Assembly (NCBI GenBank): GCA_024643545.1
Contig: JAHEMR010000005.1
Span: 1 to 64,000, forward strand
Direction of reading: 5' to 3'
DNA from: Crocinitomicaceae bacterium
GTDB taxonomy: Bacteria > Bacteroidota > Bacteroidia > Flavobacteriales_D > Crocinitomicaceae
Length of the DNA stretch: 64,000 nt
Both the position numbers and the translations under genes were made by a program. How positions within the stretch are numbered: the first letter of the stretch is position 1; each line of letters starts with the position of its first letter. Shown here piece after piece: positions 18,305 through 28,441 of this stretch. The notes beneath the pieces were generated by a model. The model did not search any database. It saw nothing but the letters and a program-made list of their open reading frames with translations, and was not told the origin of the DNA.

Positions 18305-21300
18305 TTAGTTTGATTTAATTATGTTAAAAACGGTGTCTCCATCCGCTTCAATTGTTTCTTTTGTACCATCCGTTAACTTCACAAAATGAATGGAATCTGC
18401 CAAAACTTCGCTACAAATATACACTTCAAATTGCTTAATGGCCTGTTCAACAGTCTCAGTTGTGTCGATTTCAACCGAAATACGGTCTGTTACCTCAAAT
18501 CCGGAATCTTTGCGCATGTTTTGAATGCGGTTGACCACCTCACGTGAAATTCCTTCAGCTTTCAACTCATCACTCAAGGTGATGTCCAATGCTACGGTGA
18601 TTCCTCCTTCGCTTGCAACCAACCATCCCGGGATATCTTGTGCATTGATTTCGAAATCGGCTAAATCCAATGTGATTGTTGCGCCATCAATTTCTCCATT
18701 CCATCCTCCATTTGACTCTACAGATGCAATATCTTCTTGATTAAATCCAGCAACCAATGTAGCAATCGACTTCATTTGCTTGCCATATTTAGGCCCGATG
18801 GTTTTGAAGTTCGGTTTAATGCTTTTCACGAGCATTCCCGCACCATCCGTCAATAATTCCAATTCCTTGACATTGACTTCAGAGAGAATAAGGTCTTTCA
18901 CATGCATTAATTGTTCTGCTACATCTTGATTTAGCACTGGTATCATGATTTTTTGCAGTGGCTGACGCACGCGCAACATGTGTTTTTTACGAAGGCCAAG
19001 AACCAAAGAACACGACTTTTGCGCTAATTCCATTTGACTTTCTAAAGTCTTATCAATTACTTGATCGTTTGCTTTCGGGAACTGCGCTAAATGAACGGAT
19101 TCTTCTGTGTGTTTACCAGATACTGCATTCAAATCTTGGAACAATTGATCCATAAAGAAAGGAGCAATTGGTGATGCCAAAATTGAAACGGTTTCCAAAC
19201 AGGTGTACAAGGTTTGATAAGCCGCCAATTTATCACTCGGATCGTCATTTTTCCAAAAACGTCTTCTGCAAAGGCGCACATACCAATTGGATAATTGTTC
19301 TGTGACAAAATCTTGAATTGCGCGACCAGCTTTCGTTGGCTCGTATTCTTGGTAAGCCGCGTCCACATCCGCGATTAATGAATGTAGTTTTGAAAGTACC
19401 CATCGGTCAATCTCTGGGCGATCTTCCAAAGCGATATCCGCTTCAGAATAATCGAATTCATCCAAATTCGCATACAATGCAAAGAAAGAATACGTGTTGT
19501 AAAGCGTTCCGAAGAATTTACGTTGAACTTCGGTAATTCCTTCTAGGTCGAATTTCAAGTTATCCCACGGTTGAGCATTCGTAATCATGTACCAGCGCGT
19601 CGCATCTGGACCATATTTCTCCAAGGTGCTGAATGGATCAATCCCATTTCCCAATCGCTTAGACATTTTCTGTCCATTTTTGTCTAATACCAATCCATTA
19701 GACACGACATTTTTGTACGCAACAGAATCAAATACCATCGTTGAAATGGCATGTAAGGTATAGAACCATCCACGTGTTTGATCCACACCTTCCGCGATGA
19801 AATCAGCCGGATATCCCGTTCTGTTTTCAATGATTTCTTTGTTTTCAAACGGATAATGCCATTGTGCATACGGCATGGATCCAGAGTCGAACCAAACATC
19901 GATAAGATCTGCTTCGCGTTTCATTGGCTTTCCAGAAGGAGAAACTAAAATAACCTCATCCACTTTGTGTTTGTGTAAATCGATTTTCGCGTAATTTTCG
20001 GCGGACATATTTCCCGTTTCAAACTCAGCAAAAGGATTTGACTGCATGATTCCAGCAGCGATTGATTTCTCACATTCCGTTTTCAACTGCTCCACAGATT
20101 CGATGCAAATACGTTCATCACCTTCTTCTGTGGACCAAATAGGGATTGGAATTCCCCAATAACGCGAACGTGAAAGATTCCAGTCGTTGGCATTCTCCAA
20201 CCATTTTCCAAAGCGTCCAGTTCCGGTGGACTCTGGTTTCCATTGAATCGTTTGATTTAATTCCACCATGCGGTCTTTTTTATCCGTCACACGAATGAAC
20301 CAAGAATCCAATGGATAGTACAATACCGGTTTATCTGTTCTCCAACAATGTGGATAATTGTGCTCGTATTTTTCGACTTTGAAAGCCTTGTTTTCTTCTT
20401 TTAATTTGATGGCTATTTGGACATCCGCTGAACGTTCAGGCTCTTCACCTTCGTTGTAGTATTCGTTTTTGACATACATACCCGCGAATTCTCCCATTTC
20501 TGGTCGAAAACGTCCTTGAAGGTCAACTAATGGAACTAAATTTCCTCTATCATCGGCAACAAGCATGGCTGGAACTCCTGCATCAGCAGCAACCTTCGCA
20601 TCATCTGCACCAAAGGTCGGTGCCGTGTGAACGATTCCGGTTCCATCTTCTGTTGTTACGAAATCACCCGGAATAACTACAAATGCCTTCTCGGGATTTT
20701 CCGCAGGAAGTGCGTATGGCAATAATTGCTCATAGGTGTTTCCAAGCAAGTCTTTCCCAAGACATGTTCCTAAAACCACGTAGGGAATCACTTTCGATCC
20801 CGCTTCATAGCCTGATAACTCTGCCAACGATTGTTTCGCTTCAAACCCCTTGCTGAACTGATATCCAATTAAATTCTTTGCAAGAATAACGGTAATCGGT
20901 TCGTACGTGTATTGATTATATGTCGCAACTAATGCGTATTCAATGTTTGGTCCAACCGTCAAAGCTGTATTCGAAGGAAGCGTCCAAGGAGTAGTTGTCC
21001 AGGCAAGAAAATGAATGTCTTTTGTATGTGCACTCGCCTCATCACTTACCTGAAACGCTGTTACTATCGTTGCAGGATTGTTTGCTTTAAACATCGCAAC
21101 AACGGTTGTGTCTTTGACATCTTTGTAGCATCCTGGTTGATTCAATTCATGGGAAGAAAGTCCAGTTCCAGCTTTTGGAGAATATGGTTGGATGGTGTAT
21201 CCTTTGTAAATCAAATTTTTCTGATACAATTGAGATAACAACCACCAAACAGACTCCATGTATTTTGGTTCGTAGGTGATGTATGGATTTTCCATGTCCA

Positions 21301-21730
21301 CCCAATACCCCATTTTCACGGTTAAATCATTCCAAATATCGGTGTAACGCATGACGGCTTTTCGACAGGCATCGTTGTATTCATCGATGCTGATTTTCGT
21401 TCCGATATCTTCTTTGGTAATTCCCAATTCTTTCTCTACTCCAAGCTCAACAGGAAGTCCGTGGGTGTCCCATCCTGCTTTTCGTTTCACTTGTTTTCCT
21501 TTCAAGGTTTGATAGCGACAGAAAATATCCTTGATGGCACGCCCCATGACGTGGTGAATTCCAGGCAATCCATTTGCCGAAGGTGGTCCTTCGAAAAAGA
21601 CATAAGAATCATTTCCTTCTCTTGTGGAAATAGATTTTTCGAAAATGGACTCATTTTGCCATTTTTCTAAAACCGATTGAGCCACATTGGGCAGATTTAA
21701 TCCTTTGTATTCTGGATATTTCGTGTGCAT
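18305..21730 (-). CDS. ileS: Isoleucyl-tRNA synthetase, type 2, altered HIGH motif
   Basis: The 1141-residue class I synthetase charges tRNA-Ile. Length and the segments GPPSANG (residues 48-54), RKAGWDTHGLPVE and GVDQTRGWFYTLH place it in the long, eukaryote-like type 2 group (IleRS2). KMSKRLGN lies near residue 687. The class signature expected as HIGH directly after GPPxANGxx reads GIHH here (residues 57-60; bases 21551-21562), with first and third residues swapped. In type 2 enzymes this GXHH form is known to be active and to confer very high mupirocin resistance. An editing domain (CP1; TTPWTLPSNTAL) is present. A near-match -7 box (TAAATTCG) lies about 22 nt upstream of the ATG. The biotin carrier gene follows 3 bp downstream. 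Confidence 0.96.
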   Translation of the reverse strand: MHTKYPEYKGLNLPNVAQSVLEKWQNESIFEKSISTREGNDSYVFFEGPPSANGLPGIHHVMGRAIKDIFCRYQTLKGKQVKRKAGWDTHGLPVELGVEKELGITKEDIGTKISIDEYNDACRKAVMRYTDIWNDLTVKMGYWVDMENPYITYEPKYMESVWWLLSQLYQKNLIYKGYTIQPYSPKAGTGLSSHELNQPGCYKDVKDTTVVAMFKANNPATIVTAFQVSDEASAHTKDIHFLAWTTTPWTLPSNTALTVGPNIEYALVATYNQYTYEPITVILAKNLIGYQFSKGFEAKQSLAELSGYEAGSKVIPYVVLGTCLGKDLLGNTYEQLLPYALPAENPEKAFVVIPGDFVTTEDGTGIVHTAPTFGADDAKVAADAGVPAMLVADDRGNLVPLVDLQGRFRPEMGEFAGMYVKNEYYNEGEEPERSADVQIAIKLKEENKAFKVEKYEHNYPHCWRTDKPVLYYPLDSWFIRVTDKKDRMVELNQTIQWKPESTGTGRFGKWLENANDWNLSRSRYWGIPIPIWSTEEGDERICIESVEQLKTECEKSIAAGIMQSNPFAEFETGNMSAENYAKIDLHKHKVDEVILVSPSGKPMKREADLIDVWFDSGSMPYAQWHYPFENKEIIENRTGYPADFIAEGVDQTRGWFYTLHAISTMVFDSVAYKNVVSNGLVLDKNGQKMSKRLGNGIDPFSTLEKYGPDATRWYMITNAQPWDNLKFDLEGITEVQRKFFGTLYNTYSFFALYANLDEFDYSEADIALEDRPEIDRWVLSKLHSLIADVDAAYQEYEPTKAGRAIQDFVTEQLSNWYVRLCRRRFWKNDDPSDKLAAYQTLYTCLETVSILASPIAPFFMDQLFQDLNAVSGKHTEESVHLAQFPKANDQVIDKTLESQMELAQKSCSLVLGLRKKHMLRVRQPLQKIMIPVLNQDVAEQLMHVKDLILSEVNVKELELLTDGAGMLVKSIKPNFKTIGPKYGKQMKSIATLVAGFNQEDIASVESNGGWNGEIDGATITLDLADFEINAQDIPGWLVASEGGITVALDITLSDELKAEGISREVVNRIQNMRKDSGFEVTDRISVEIDTTETVEQAIKQFEVYICSEVLADSIHFVKLTDGTKETIEADGDTVFNIIKSN

Positions 21731-21858
21731 CTTTCTTGAACTTTTAAGATTGCGAATTTACGATAAATGGCGCAAAGGCACAAGGTGCAATGAGAAGACA
21801 AAAGGAGAACATTTCGATTCATTGATTTCGAGTACTTTTTAACTCCTTTCAATTTCGT

Positions 21859-21866
21859 TATATTTG
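21859..21866 (+). promoter_or_regulatory. Candidate promoter of the type B adhesin operon
   Basis: TATATTTG exactly matches TAnnTTTG and lies 25 nt before the ATG at 21892. A TTTT at 21836-21839, 19 bp upstream, is a one-mismatch -33 element. It would drive the adhesin, PorP/SprF and perhaps two further genes. Confidence 0.55.
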
Positions 21867-21891
21867 TTAGCACCTAGTTAACCTAAAACCT

Positions 21892-24800
21892 ATGAAGAGA
21901 TCCCTACTATTCATTTGGAGTATCTTTGCTTTTCATGTTCTTATTGGACAAACAATAACTGATTCAGGTTGGACACGTGAATTTCAAAAAGCACGTGTTT
22001 TCATCGAAAACAAAGGACAATTCGATGAATTTGCAACAAATGAAACAGGAAAAATACTTTACGGTGTTGACTTTGGTTCCACACGCATTTTCTTTGGAAA
22101 AACGGGTATAAACTATTCGTTTTTAGAAGCTGTCAAAGTACCGAAAGCAGAACGTGATGCATTAAGGGCTTCTTTGGCACATGTTCCCCAACAGTACAAA
22201 GAACAGGAGCGAATCGTTGGAAAGTTCAAGTTCAAAAGCGATGAAGTGGCCATGCGTTACGTCAACGCAAATGGAAAAGTAAAATTATCTGGGTTAAAGC
22301 CTACCACCGATGACCACAATTACTCCGTTCAACGGATAGATGGAAGTTACGACGGAATTTCACATGCTAAAGCATATGAAGAACTCGTTTATGAGAACAT
22401 TTATCCACTGATTGACCTCAAATTTACCGTGCATCCCGAAATTGGATTGAAATATGTCTTCATTGTGCATCCCGGAGGAAATCCAGCTGATATCGAAATG
22501 GAATACGACCGAAATGTGCAATTGATTCAAGGAGAAATTCACATTCCAACGGCTTTTGGAGACATCATTGACCATGCGCCCTACTCCTTTCAAGGCAATA
22601 AAGAATCTGAGTTAAGTAGTTCGTTTGACGTGAATCAACGAACCGTTAAATTCGATGTTGCCGCTTACCAAAAAAATGCGGATTTATTCATCGACCCTTG
22701 GATTCAAACACCCGTTTTTGCAACGAATTGGGATGTTGTTTGGGAATGTGACCGTGATGGAGCAGGAAACGTGTATGCCTTAGGTGGAATTATGCCGATG
22801 CAAATTTTAAAGTACAATGCGACTGGAACCTTACAATGGACCTACAACACGCCTTACGACACCTCGAATGTTTGGTTAGGCACGTTTGCCGTAGATAATG
22901 CAGGAAACTCATATGTCACAGCGGGATCTGTTGCACAAATTCAAAAGATTAGCTCATCCGGATCGTTGCTCTTGAATAATGCAAGTCCAGGCGGGATTCT
23001 TTCCAGCGCTGAATTTTGGACCATCGCCTTTAATTGTGACGAAACAAGCTTAGTCATTGGGGGAACTGGTGGAGCTTTGTTGCAGTTGGATGCCGTTATT
23101 TACAATGTGAATACCGCAACCTTAAATATTACCAATCAACAATTTATTTCCAACGGTCCCGCCGTTAGTTTTCCGCCTAATTTGGAAGAAGTCCGTGCCA
23201 TAACGTCCGCTAAAAATGGAAAGTATTATTTCATGACACAAGATACGTTGGGCTATGTAAATGACAACTTTACCCTTTGTCCGAATGGAAGCACAAGTTT
23301 TTACAAAAGGAATCACGGAGCAGCTTGGGGATATAAATTGGAAAACTATCGTTACGACAACTCTGGGATTTGTGCACTGGCGGCAGATCCATATCATTTG
23401 TTCATTAATCGAGGTAACAAAATCGAAAAACGCCAATTACAAAACTGTTTGTTTATCTCGGATAATACAATTCCTGGAGGACAATATAGCACTGTTTTTC
23501 CAAGTGGACACACGGTAGGAAATTCGGGCATTGCGATTGATCAATGTGGTAATATTTACGTTGGATCCACAACTGGTGTCGTAAAGTTTGATAATGTATT
23601 GGATCAACTAGCTTTTTATCCGACAAATTTTGCCGTTTATGATGTTGAAATCAATACAAATGGTGAATTAATTGCAGTTGGAGGAACAGGAACATCTACT
23701 TCGAGTACACGAAGCGGTTGCATACGTTCGTTTGCCATCGGTACATGTGCTCCACAGACGAGCACATGTTGTGATGCTACGATTTGTCAACCAAGTTCGG
23801 TTTGCGTTACCGATTCGCCTTTTCCGTTAACCGTGGCATCGGGTGGTGGAACATGGTCTGGACCCGGTGTAAATGCGAACGGTGTCTTTAATCCAAGTAT
23901 TGCCGGTGTGGGAGTTCAAACGATTGTTTACACATTACCATGTGGCGCCGATTCGATTCAAATCACGGTAAGTCCTTGTGGTAGTTTACAAGTTTGTGTC
24001 GAAGCAAATGGACAATTCACCGTTTCAGGTGGTGTTGGTCCTTACACTTGGCAAAATTATGTGCCAGCAACAAATACGCCGATTACGAATCAAACGGAAT
24101 GTCAAAATTGCGGCTATACTTGGTTTTTCGGACAATGTCTGAATGGTTTAACACCTGTTACTTCGTGCAGTTCTCCTGCTGCTTACGTGAATTTTGCCAC
24201 AGGAATAACGGTTACTCCACCGGTAGGATCCACACAATTCCAAGTGACAGACAACGCGGGAACGGTCTATCAATTTACGGGAGCAAATTTAGTTCCCTGT
24301 TCAACGAGTCCTTGTACGTCTTTGACAATTACGAGCAGTAATGTAAGCAATGTTTCATGCTTCGGTGGAAACAATGGCGCTATTTCGGTCCTTGCAAGTG
24401 GTGGTATCGCGCCATATAGTTACACATGGACGCCCAATATTGGAAATGGCGCGAGCGTGAACAATTTAAGCCCCGGATCCTATTCTGTTTCGGTCCTTGA
24501 CGTCAACAATTGTCCGGGAAGTTTAACCGTGAATATTACTCAACCAGCTGCTGCTTTGGCTGTAAGCACAAGCTCGGTAAGTACTTTGTGTGGGACCTCC
24601 AACGGTTCCGTTACGGCAGTTGCAAACGGTGGAACCAGTCCATATAACTTTCTATGGAGCCCCGGAAATGCGAATACAGCCAACGTTTCCAATTTAGCTG
24701 CGGGTGTTTATTCCTTAGTTGTGACGGATGCCAACGGATGTACGAGCAATGGCACAGCTACAGTAAGTAATTCGAATGGTCCAACGGTGACCTGTGTGGT

Positions 24801-25746
24801 TTCTAATATTTCCTGTTTTGGAGGAACGAACGGTGCTGCTATGGCGCAAGTTTCGGGAGGAACATCGCCGTATTCTTATGCTTGGACACCAAGTGGAGGA
24901 ACAAATGCGACTGCGAGTAATTTGAGTGCTGGAACCTATGCTGTTCAGGTGACAGATAATACGGGATGCGTCGGAACAGCTGGTGTGACGATTACCGAGC
25001 CAACACAAATTATTCTAACAGAAACAATCATTCCGTCTTCATGTACCAACGATAATGGATCCATTTCCGTTGTTGTCACTGGCGGTACTGGGCCTTACAC
25101 GTATACATGGAACCCATCTGGGCAAACAGGAACCAGTATTTCCAATTTGGCACCTGGAAGCACGCCAATCTTAGCGGTCAGCGATGCGCAAGATTGTGCC
25201 ACGTCAGAATCCTATCTCATACCAGGAACGGGCACGATAAACGTGACGGCAACTCCGATTTCCACTTCCATACTAGCTGGACAAAGTGTCGTTATAAATG
25301 CTTTTGGTGCAACGAGTTATCAATGGAGCCCACTTGATGATTTGAGTTGTGCTACATGCGCTAGTACAAGTGCTTCTCCAAGCGCAACGACACTTTACAC
25401 GGTGACGGGTACAGCGCCAAATGGCTGTACAGGTCAAGCCGAGGTCATGATTTACGTCACAGAAGTCTGTGGAGAAATTTACGTACCTACGATTTTTTCA
25501 CCTGCTAGTTTAAACACTGAAAATAAGCAAGCATGTGTGTATGGAAACTGCATTGCGGAATTGGACTATTCGATTTATGATCGTTGGGGACAATGTGTTT
25601 TTCAAACCAAGGATCAAAACGCTTGTTGGGACGGAAAATATAAAGGCAAAGAAATGAATGCAGGTGTTTTCGCTTATAAGTTAACCATCAAACTACAGAA
25701 TGGTGATTTTATCCTTCGCTCAGGGAACCTAACTCTTTTGAAATAA
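21892..25746 (+). CDS. T9SS type B surface protein with SprB repeats
   Basis: The 1284-residue protein has a signal peptide (cleavage near LIGQ) and an N-terminal DUF7948-like domain beginning VFIENKGQFDEF (residues about 30-260), found in large secreted proteins of this phylum. A middle part with beta-propeller-like strands and Cys pairs follows. Residues of about 813-1112 hold four SprB repeats, then a short Ig-like unit (ITVTATP-type strand to MIYV). The end (residues about 1190-1284) is a CHU_C gliding-motility-associated C-terminal domain with PTIFSPASLNTENK, YSIYDRWGQCVFQT, CWDGKYKGKEM and a final SGNLTLLK. Such type B domains direct T9SS export and attachment, usually with a PorP/SprF partner, which is the next gene 3 bp away. 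Confidence 0.9.
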   Translation: MKRSLLFIWSIFAFHVLIGQTITDSGWTREFQKARVFIENKGQFDEFATNETGKILYGVDFGSTRIFFGKTGINYSFLEAVKVPKAERDALRASLAHVPQQYKEQERIVGKFKFKSDEVAMRYVNANGKVKLSGLKPTTDDHNYSVQRIDGSYDGISHAKAYEELVYENIYPLIDLKFTVHPEIGLKYVFIVHPGGNPADIEMEYDRNVQLIQGEIHIPTAFGDIIDHAPYSFQGNKESELSSSFDVNQRTVKFDVAAYQKNADLFIDPWIQTPVFATNWDVVWECDRDGAGNVYALGGIMPMQILKYNATGTLQWTYNTPYDTSNVWLGTFAVDNAGNSYVTAGSVAQIQKISSSGSLLLNNASPGGILSSAEFWTIAFNCDETSLVIGGTGGALLQLDAVIYNVNTATLNITNQQFISNGPAVSFPPNLEEVRAITSAKNGKYYFMTQDTLGYVNDNFTLCPNGSTSFYKRNHGAAWGYKLENYRYDNSGICALAADPYHLFINRGNKIEKRQLQNCLFISDNTIPGGQYSTVFPSGHTVGNSGIAIDQCGNIYVGSTTGVVKFDNVLDQLAFYPTNFAVYDVEINTNGELIAVGGTGTSTSSTRSGCIRSFAIGTCAPQTSTCCDATICQPSSVCVTDSPFPLTVASGGGTWSGPGVNANGVFNPSIAGVGVQTIVYTLPCGADSIQITVSPCGSLQVCVEANGQFTVSGGVGPYTWQNYVPATNTPITNQTECQNCGYTWFFGQCLNGLTPVTSCSSPAAYVNFATGITVTPPVGSTQFQVTDNAGTVYQFTGANLVPCSTSPCTSLTITSSNVSNVSCFGGNNGAISVLASGGIAPYSYTWTPNIGNGASVNNLSPGSYSVSVLDVNNCPGSLTVNITQPAAALAVSTSSVSTLCGTSNGSVTAVANGGTSPYNFLWSPGNANTANVSNLAAGVYSLVVTDANGCTSNGTATVSNSNGPTVTCVVSNISCFGGTNGAAMAQVSGGTSPYSYAWTPSGGTNATASNLSAGTYAVQVTDNTGCVGTAGVTITEPTQIILTETIIPSSCTNDNGSISVVVTGGTGPYTYTWNPSGQTGTSISNLAPGSTPILAVSDAQDCATSESYLIPGTGTINVTATPISTSILAGQSVVINAFGATSYQWSPLDDLSCATCASTSASPSATTLYTVTGTAPNGCTGQAEVMIYVTEVCGEIYVPTIFSPASLNTENKQACVYGNCIAELDYSIYDRWGQCVFQTKDQNACWDGKYKGKEMNAGVFAYKLTIKLQNGDFILRSGNLTLLK
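24330..25230 (+). repeat. Four SprB repeats within the type B surface protein
   Basis: Four units with the GG-T-x-PY-x-Y-x-W core and VTDxxGC ending are visible in the translation, the first beginning at SNVSNVSCFGGNNG. They are diverged from each other and from those at 1-2400. Confidence 0.85.
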
Positions 25747-25749
25747 GCC

Positions 25750-26751
25750 ATGAAGAAAGGACTCCTCTTTTTTTGCCTTTCCTTGAGTTCCCTTGGGTTG
25801 CGGGCACAAGATTTACACTTTTCACAAGTAGATCAAATTCCCCAACTGGTCAATCCAGCGTTAACTGGAAGTGAGGCACCCATACACGCGGGATTGAATT
25901 ACCGCAACCAATGGAAAAGTGTCGCAAGTCCCTTTCAAACAATGGCCGCTGGCTTTGATGCGCGTTTGCAAAAAGCACGTAGAAATACAAGTGGATTCTT
26001 TGCTCTCGGATTACAAGTATATAATGACCAAACAGGCGATTTATCAATTCGTACTTCGCAAGTCTCATTCAGCGGCGCGTATCACTTAAGTCTTGGACGC
26101 AATTCCACCTTAGGACTTGGTATTTACGCTGGATTCGGACAACGAAGCATCGATGGAAATAATGGTCGCTGGGGAAATCAATACAATGGATTGGCGTATG
26201 ATCCGAGTATCAGCAGTGGCGAAACATTGGCAAATGCCCAATTTTCTTTCAAAGATGCAGGTACCGGAATGGTTTATCGATTTAGAAGAAATAATGGAGG
26301 CAGCCAATCTTGGGTGATTCACAGTCTTACCGGCGGTTTTGGGGTGTTTCACGTAAACCGTCCGGTCTACTCCTTTTTAGCCAATGAAAAAGAACGCCTA
26401 TTCATGCGGTCATCACTTTTCGGTAGTGCTGAAATTTCCATGAAAAACACCAAAACGGGCTTGGTACCATTGTTTTTTTATCAGCAGCAAAAATCTGCGC
26501 ATGAATTGGTATATGGTACTTCTTATCGTTATTACCTCAAGGGAAGTCTCACTGGAAAATCTGCTAGTAACAACTTTGTATCATTTGGTTTGTACAATCG
26601 ATGGAAAGATGCCATGATTGTAAAAGTGGGATTTCAACTCGATCAGTATCAATTTAATTTATCCTATGATTTCACGGTATCGGGACTTTCCGATTTAGCG
26701 AAAACACAAGGGGCTTTTGAATTGTCCTTTTCTTATTTATTCGGAAAGTAA
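25750..26751 (+). CDS. PorP/SprF-family T9SS outer-membrane protein
   Basis: The 333-residue protein opens with a signal peptide (cleavage near LRAQ) and the family hallmark QDLHFSQ, followed by LVNPALTG, then about 14 amphipathic strands ending in LSFSYLFGK. PorP/SprF proteins are outer-membrane barrels; SprF is needed to export the type B adhesin SprB in Flavobacterium. It starts 3 bp after the type B surface protein gene, so it is very likely its dedicated partner. The downstream small gene begins 4 bp later. Confidence 0.92.
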   Translation: MKKGLLFFCLSLSSLGLRAQDLHFSQVDQIPQLVNPALTGSEAPIHAGLNYRNQWKSVASPFQTMAAGFDARLQKARRNTSGFFALGLQVYNDQTGDLSIRTSQVSFSGAYHLSLGRNSTLGLGIYAGFGQRSIDGNNGRWGNQYNGLAYDPSISSGETLANAQFSFKDAGTGMVYRFRRNNGGSQSWVIHSLTGGFGVFHVNRPVYSFLANEKERLFMRSSLFGSAEISMKNTKTGLVPLFFYQQQKSAHELVYGTSYRYYLKGSLTGKSASNNFVSFGLYNRWKDAMIVKVGFQLDQYQFNLSYDFTVSGLSDLAKTQGAFELSFSYLFGK

Positions 26752-26755
26752 TCCT

Positions 26756-27202
26756 ATGTTAAAAACTCCCATACACGAATCCTTAACACAGGTTCTTCTT
26801 TATAAACACCAAGAATTAATAGCCATTCAATCGGACGCTTCCGACGGAAAATCGAATGACGCCAAAAGTTCAGCAGGAGACAAACACGAAGTTGGCGTTG
26901 CCATGGTTCAATTAGAACAAGAAAAACTCGGTAAACAAGTGCAAATCATCGAAGAACAACTCACCTTGCTTTCTCGAATGGATCCAACGAAGGAACATTT
27001 GAGAATTAGTTTGGGTTCACTTGTGAAGTGTGAAAATCAGTGGTATTATTTCTCCATTGGACATGGATTATTAACTGTAGAGGATCAATCCATTTTCTGT
27101 TTAAATCCACAAGCGCCGTTAGGGAAAGAGATGCTTGGTAAAATTGCGGGCGATATCGTTTCTTTTCAAGGAAGGAAAATGGTGATTCAATCCATATTTT
27201 AG
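26756..27202 (+). CDS. GreA/GreB-like small protein
   Basis: The ATG at 26756 gives 148 residues; an upstream ATG inside porP is less likely. The N-terminal half is charged and helical (DKHEVGVAMVQLEQEKLG) as in the coiled coil of Gre factors. The C-terminal half (SLVKCENQWYYFSIGHG, then PLGKEMLGKIAGDIVSF and GRKMVIQSIF) resembles the FKBP-like Gre C-terminal domain. Similar Bacteroidota proteins are often mislabelled 3-oxoacyl-ACP synthase. The tip acidic pair needed for RNA cleavage is not evident, so it may be a Gre-like competitor for the RNA polymerase secondary channel; that is inference. It lies 4 bp after porP and 18 bp before the flavoprotein. Confidence 0.75.
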   Translation: MLKTPIHESLTQVLLYKHQELIAIQSDASDGKSNDAKSSAGDKHEVGVAMVQLEQEKLGKQVQIIEEQLTLLSRMDPTKEHLRISLGSLVKCENQWYYFSIGHGLLTVEDQSIFCLNPQAPLGKEMLGKIAGDIVSFQGRKMVIQSIF

Positions 27203-27220
27203 GCTAATTTTACCCTTCAT

Positions 27221-28441
27221 ATGTCCAAACATCACATTGTCATTATTGGAGGAGGAGCGGCAGGATTTTTCGCAGCCTTAAGTGCGAAAAAGTACCATCC
27301 ATTGGCACAAGTTAGTATCCTAGAGAAATCATCCAAACTACTTGCGAAAGTAAAGGTTTCGGGTGGAGGACGCTGCAATGTAACACATGCTTGCTTCGAT
27401 AATAAACAATTGGCAGGATATTATCCAAGAGGAGAAAACTACCTCAAAAAAGCCTTCGAACAATTCAACGCACAATCCACCATTGATTGGTTTTTAGAAC
27501 GAGGGATTCGCATGAAAACCTATCCGGATGGCTGTTTGTTTCCGGAAAGCAATGATTCGCAGACCATTATCGATTGTTTTATCAACGAAGCGAAAAAACG
27601 CGGGATTCACATCCTCATGAACCAAGGAATAAAGAAAATCGAAACGGTAAAAAACGGATTTAAACTGCACGCCGATCAAAAGGTATTTGATGCTACACGG
27701 GTCATTGTGACTACCGGTGGTCAACCGAAGCGCAGTAATTTCGATTGGTTGGAACAAATGGGACATGACATCATTGAGCCACTTCCATCCTTGTTCACCT
27801 TCAACATGCCCGAGAATCCAGTCCGCGAATTAATGGGAACAGTTGTAGAAAAAGCCAGTGTCAGAGTCGAAGGCACGAAACTTCTAGGACAAGGTCCATT
27901 GTTGATTACACACTGGGGAATGAGTGGTCCAGCTGTACTTTTGCTTTCCGCATGGGGAGCTCGGATTTTAGCCGAAAAGGGCTACCATTTTCATGTGTTG
28001 GTGAATTGGTTAAATGAAATGAAGGAGGCAGATTTACGTCAAGAAATGGAGACAACTGCTCACTTACATGGTGGAAAAAAAGTACAGAACTTAAATCCTT
28101 TTCCCATAACGAACCGACTTTGGCATTTCTTGTTGAGCAAAGCAGAGATTCCAAGTGAAATTCGATGGCATGAGCTGGGGAAAAAGAACACGAACAAACT
28201 CGTAAACATCCTCTTAAACGATCGCTACGAAGTGAAAGGTAAAACTACCTTCAAAGAAGAATTTGTGACAGCAGGAGGCGTGGCAATGACAAACATAGAC
28301 ATTCGCAACATGGAAAGTAAACGCGTTCCGGGATTACATTTCGCGGGAGAAATACTCGACATTGATGGCATCACGGGTGGATTTAATTTCCAAGCCGCTT
28401 GGACCACCGGATTTATTGCCGGGAAGAATTGCCTTGCTTAA
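27221..28441 (+). CDS. HI0933/YhiN-family flavoprotein
   Basis: The 406-residue protein starts with the FAD-binding Rossmann motif [10 protein letters not shown], and has the family signature [12 protein letters not shown], a [10 protein letters not shown] segment, and the C-terminal second FAD contact [18 protein letters not shown]. Proteins of this family (HI0933, YhiN, BaiN/RdsA) are two-domain NAD(P)/FAD oxidoreductases of uncertain substrate; BaiN in Clostridium reduces bile acids, which should not be carried over here. It is probably the last gene of the plus-strand operon starting at 21892; the stop overlaps asnS by 4 bp tail to tail. Confidence 0.9.
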   Translation: MSKHHIVIIGGGAAGFFAALSAKKYHPLAQVSILEKSSKLLAKVKVSGGGRCNVTHACFDNKQLAGYYPRGENYLKKAFEQFNAQSTIDWFLERGIRMKTYPDGCLFPESNDSQTIIDCFINEAKKRGIHILMNQGIKKIETVKNGFKLHADQKVFDATRVIVTTGGQPKRSNFDWLEQMGHDIIEPLPSLFTFNMPENPVRELMGTVVEKASVRVEGTKLLGQGPLLITHWGMSGPAVLLLSAWGARILAEKGYHFHVLVNWLNEMKEADLRQEMETTAHLHGGKKVQNLNPFPITNRLWHFLLSKAEIPSEIRWHELGKKNTNKLVNILLNDRYEVKGKTTFKEEFVTAGGVAMTNIDIRNMESKRVPGLHFAGEILDIDGITGGFNFQAAWTTGFIAGKNCLA

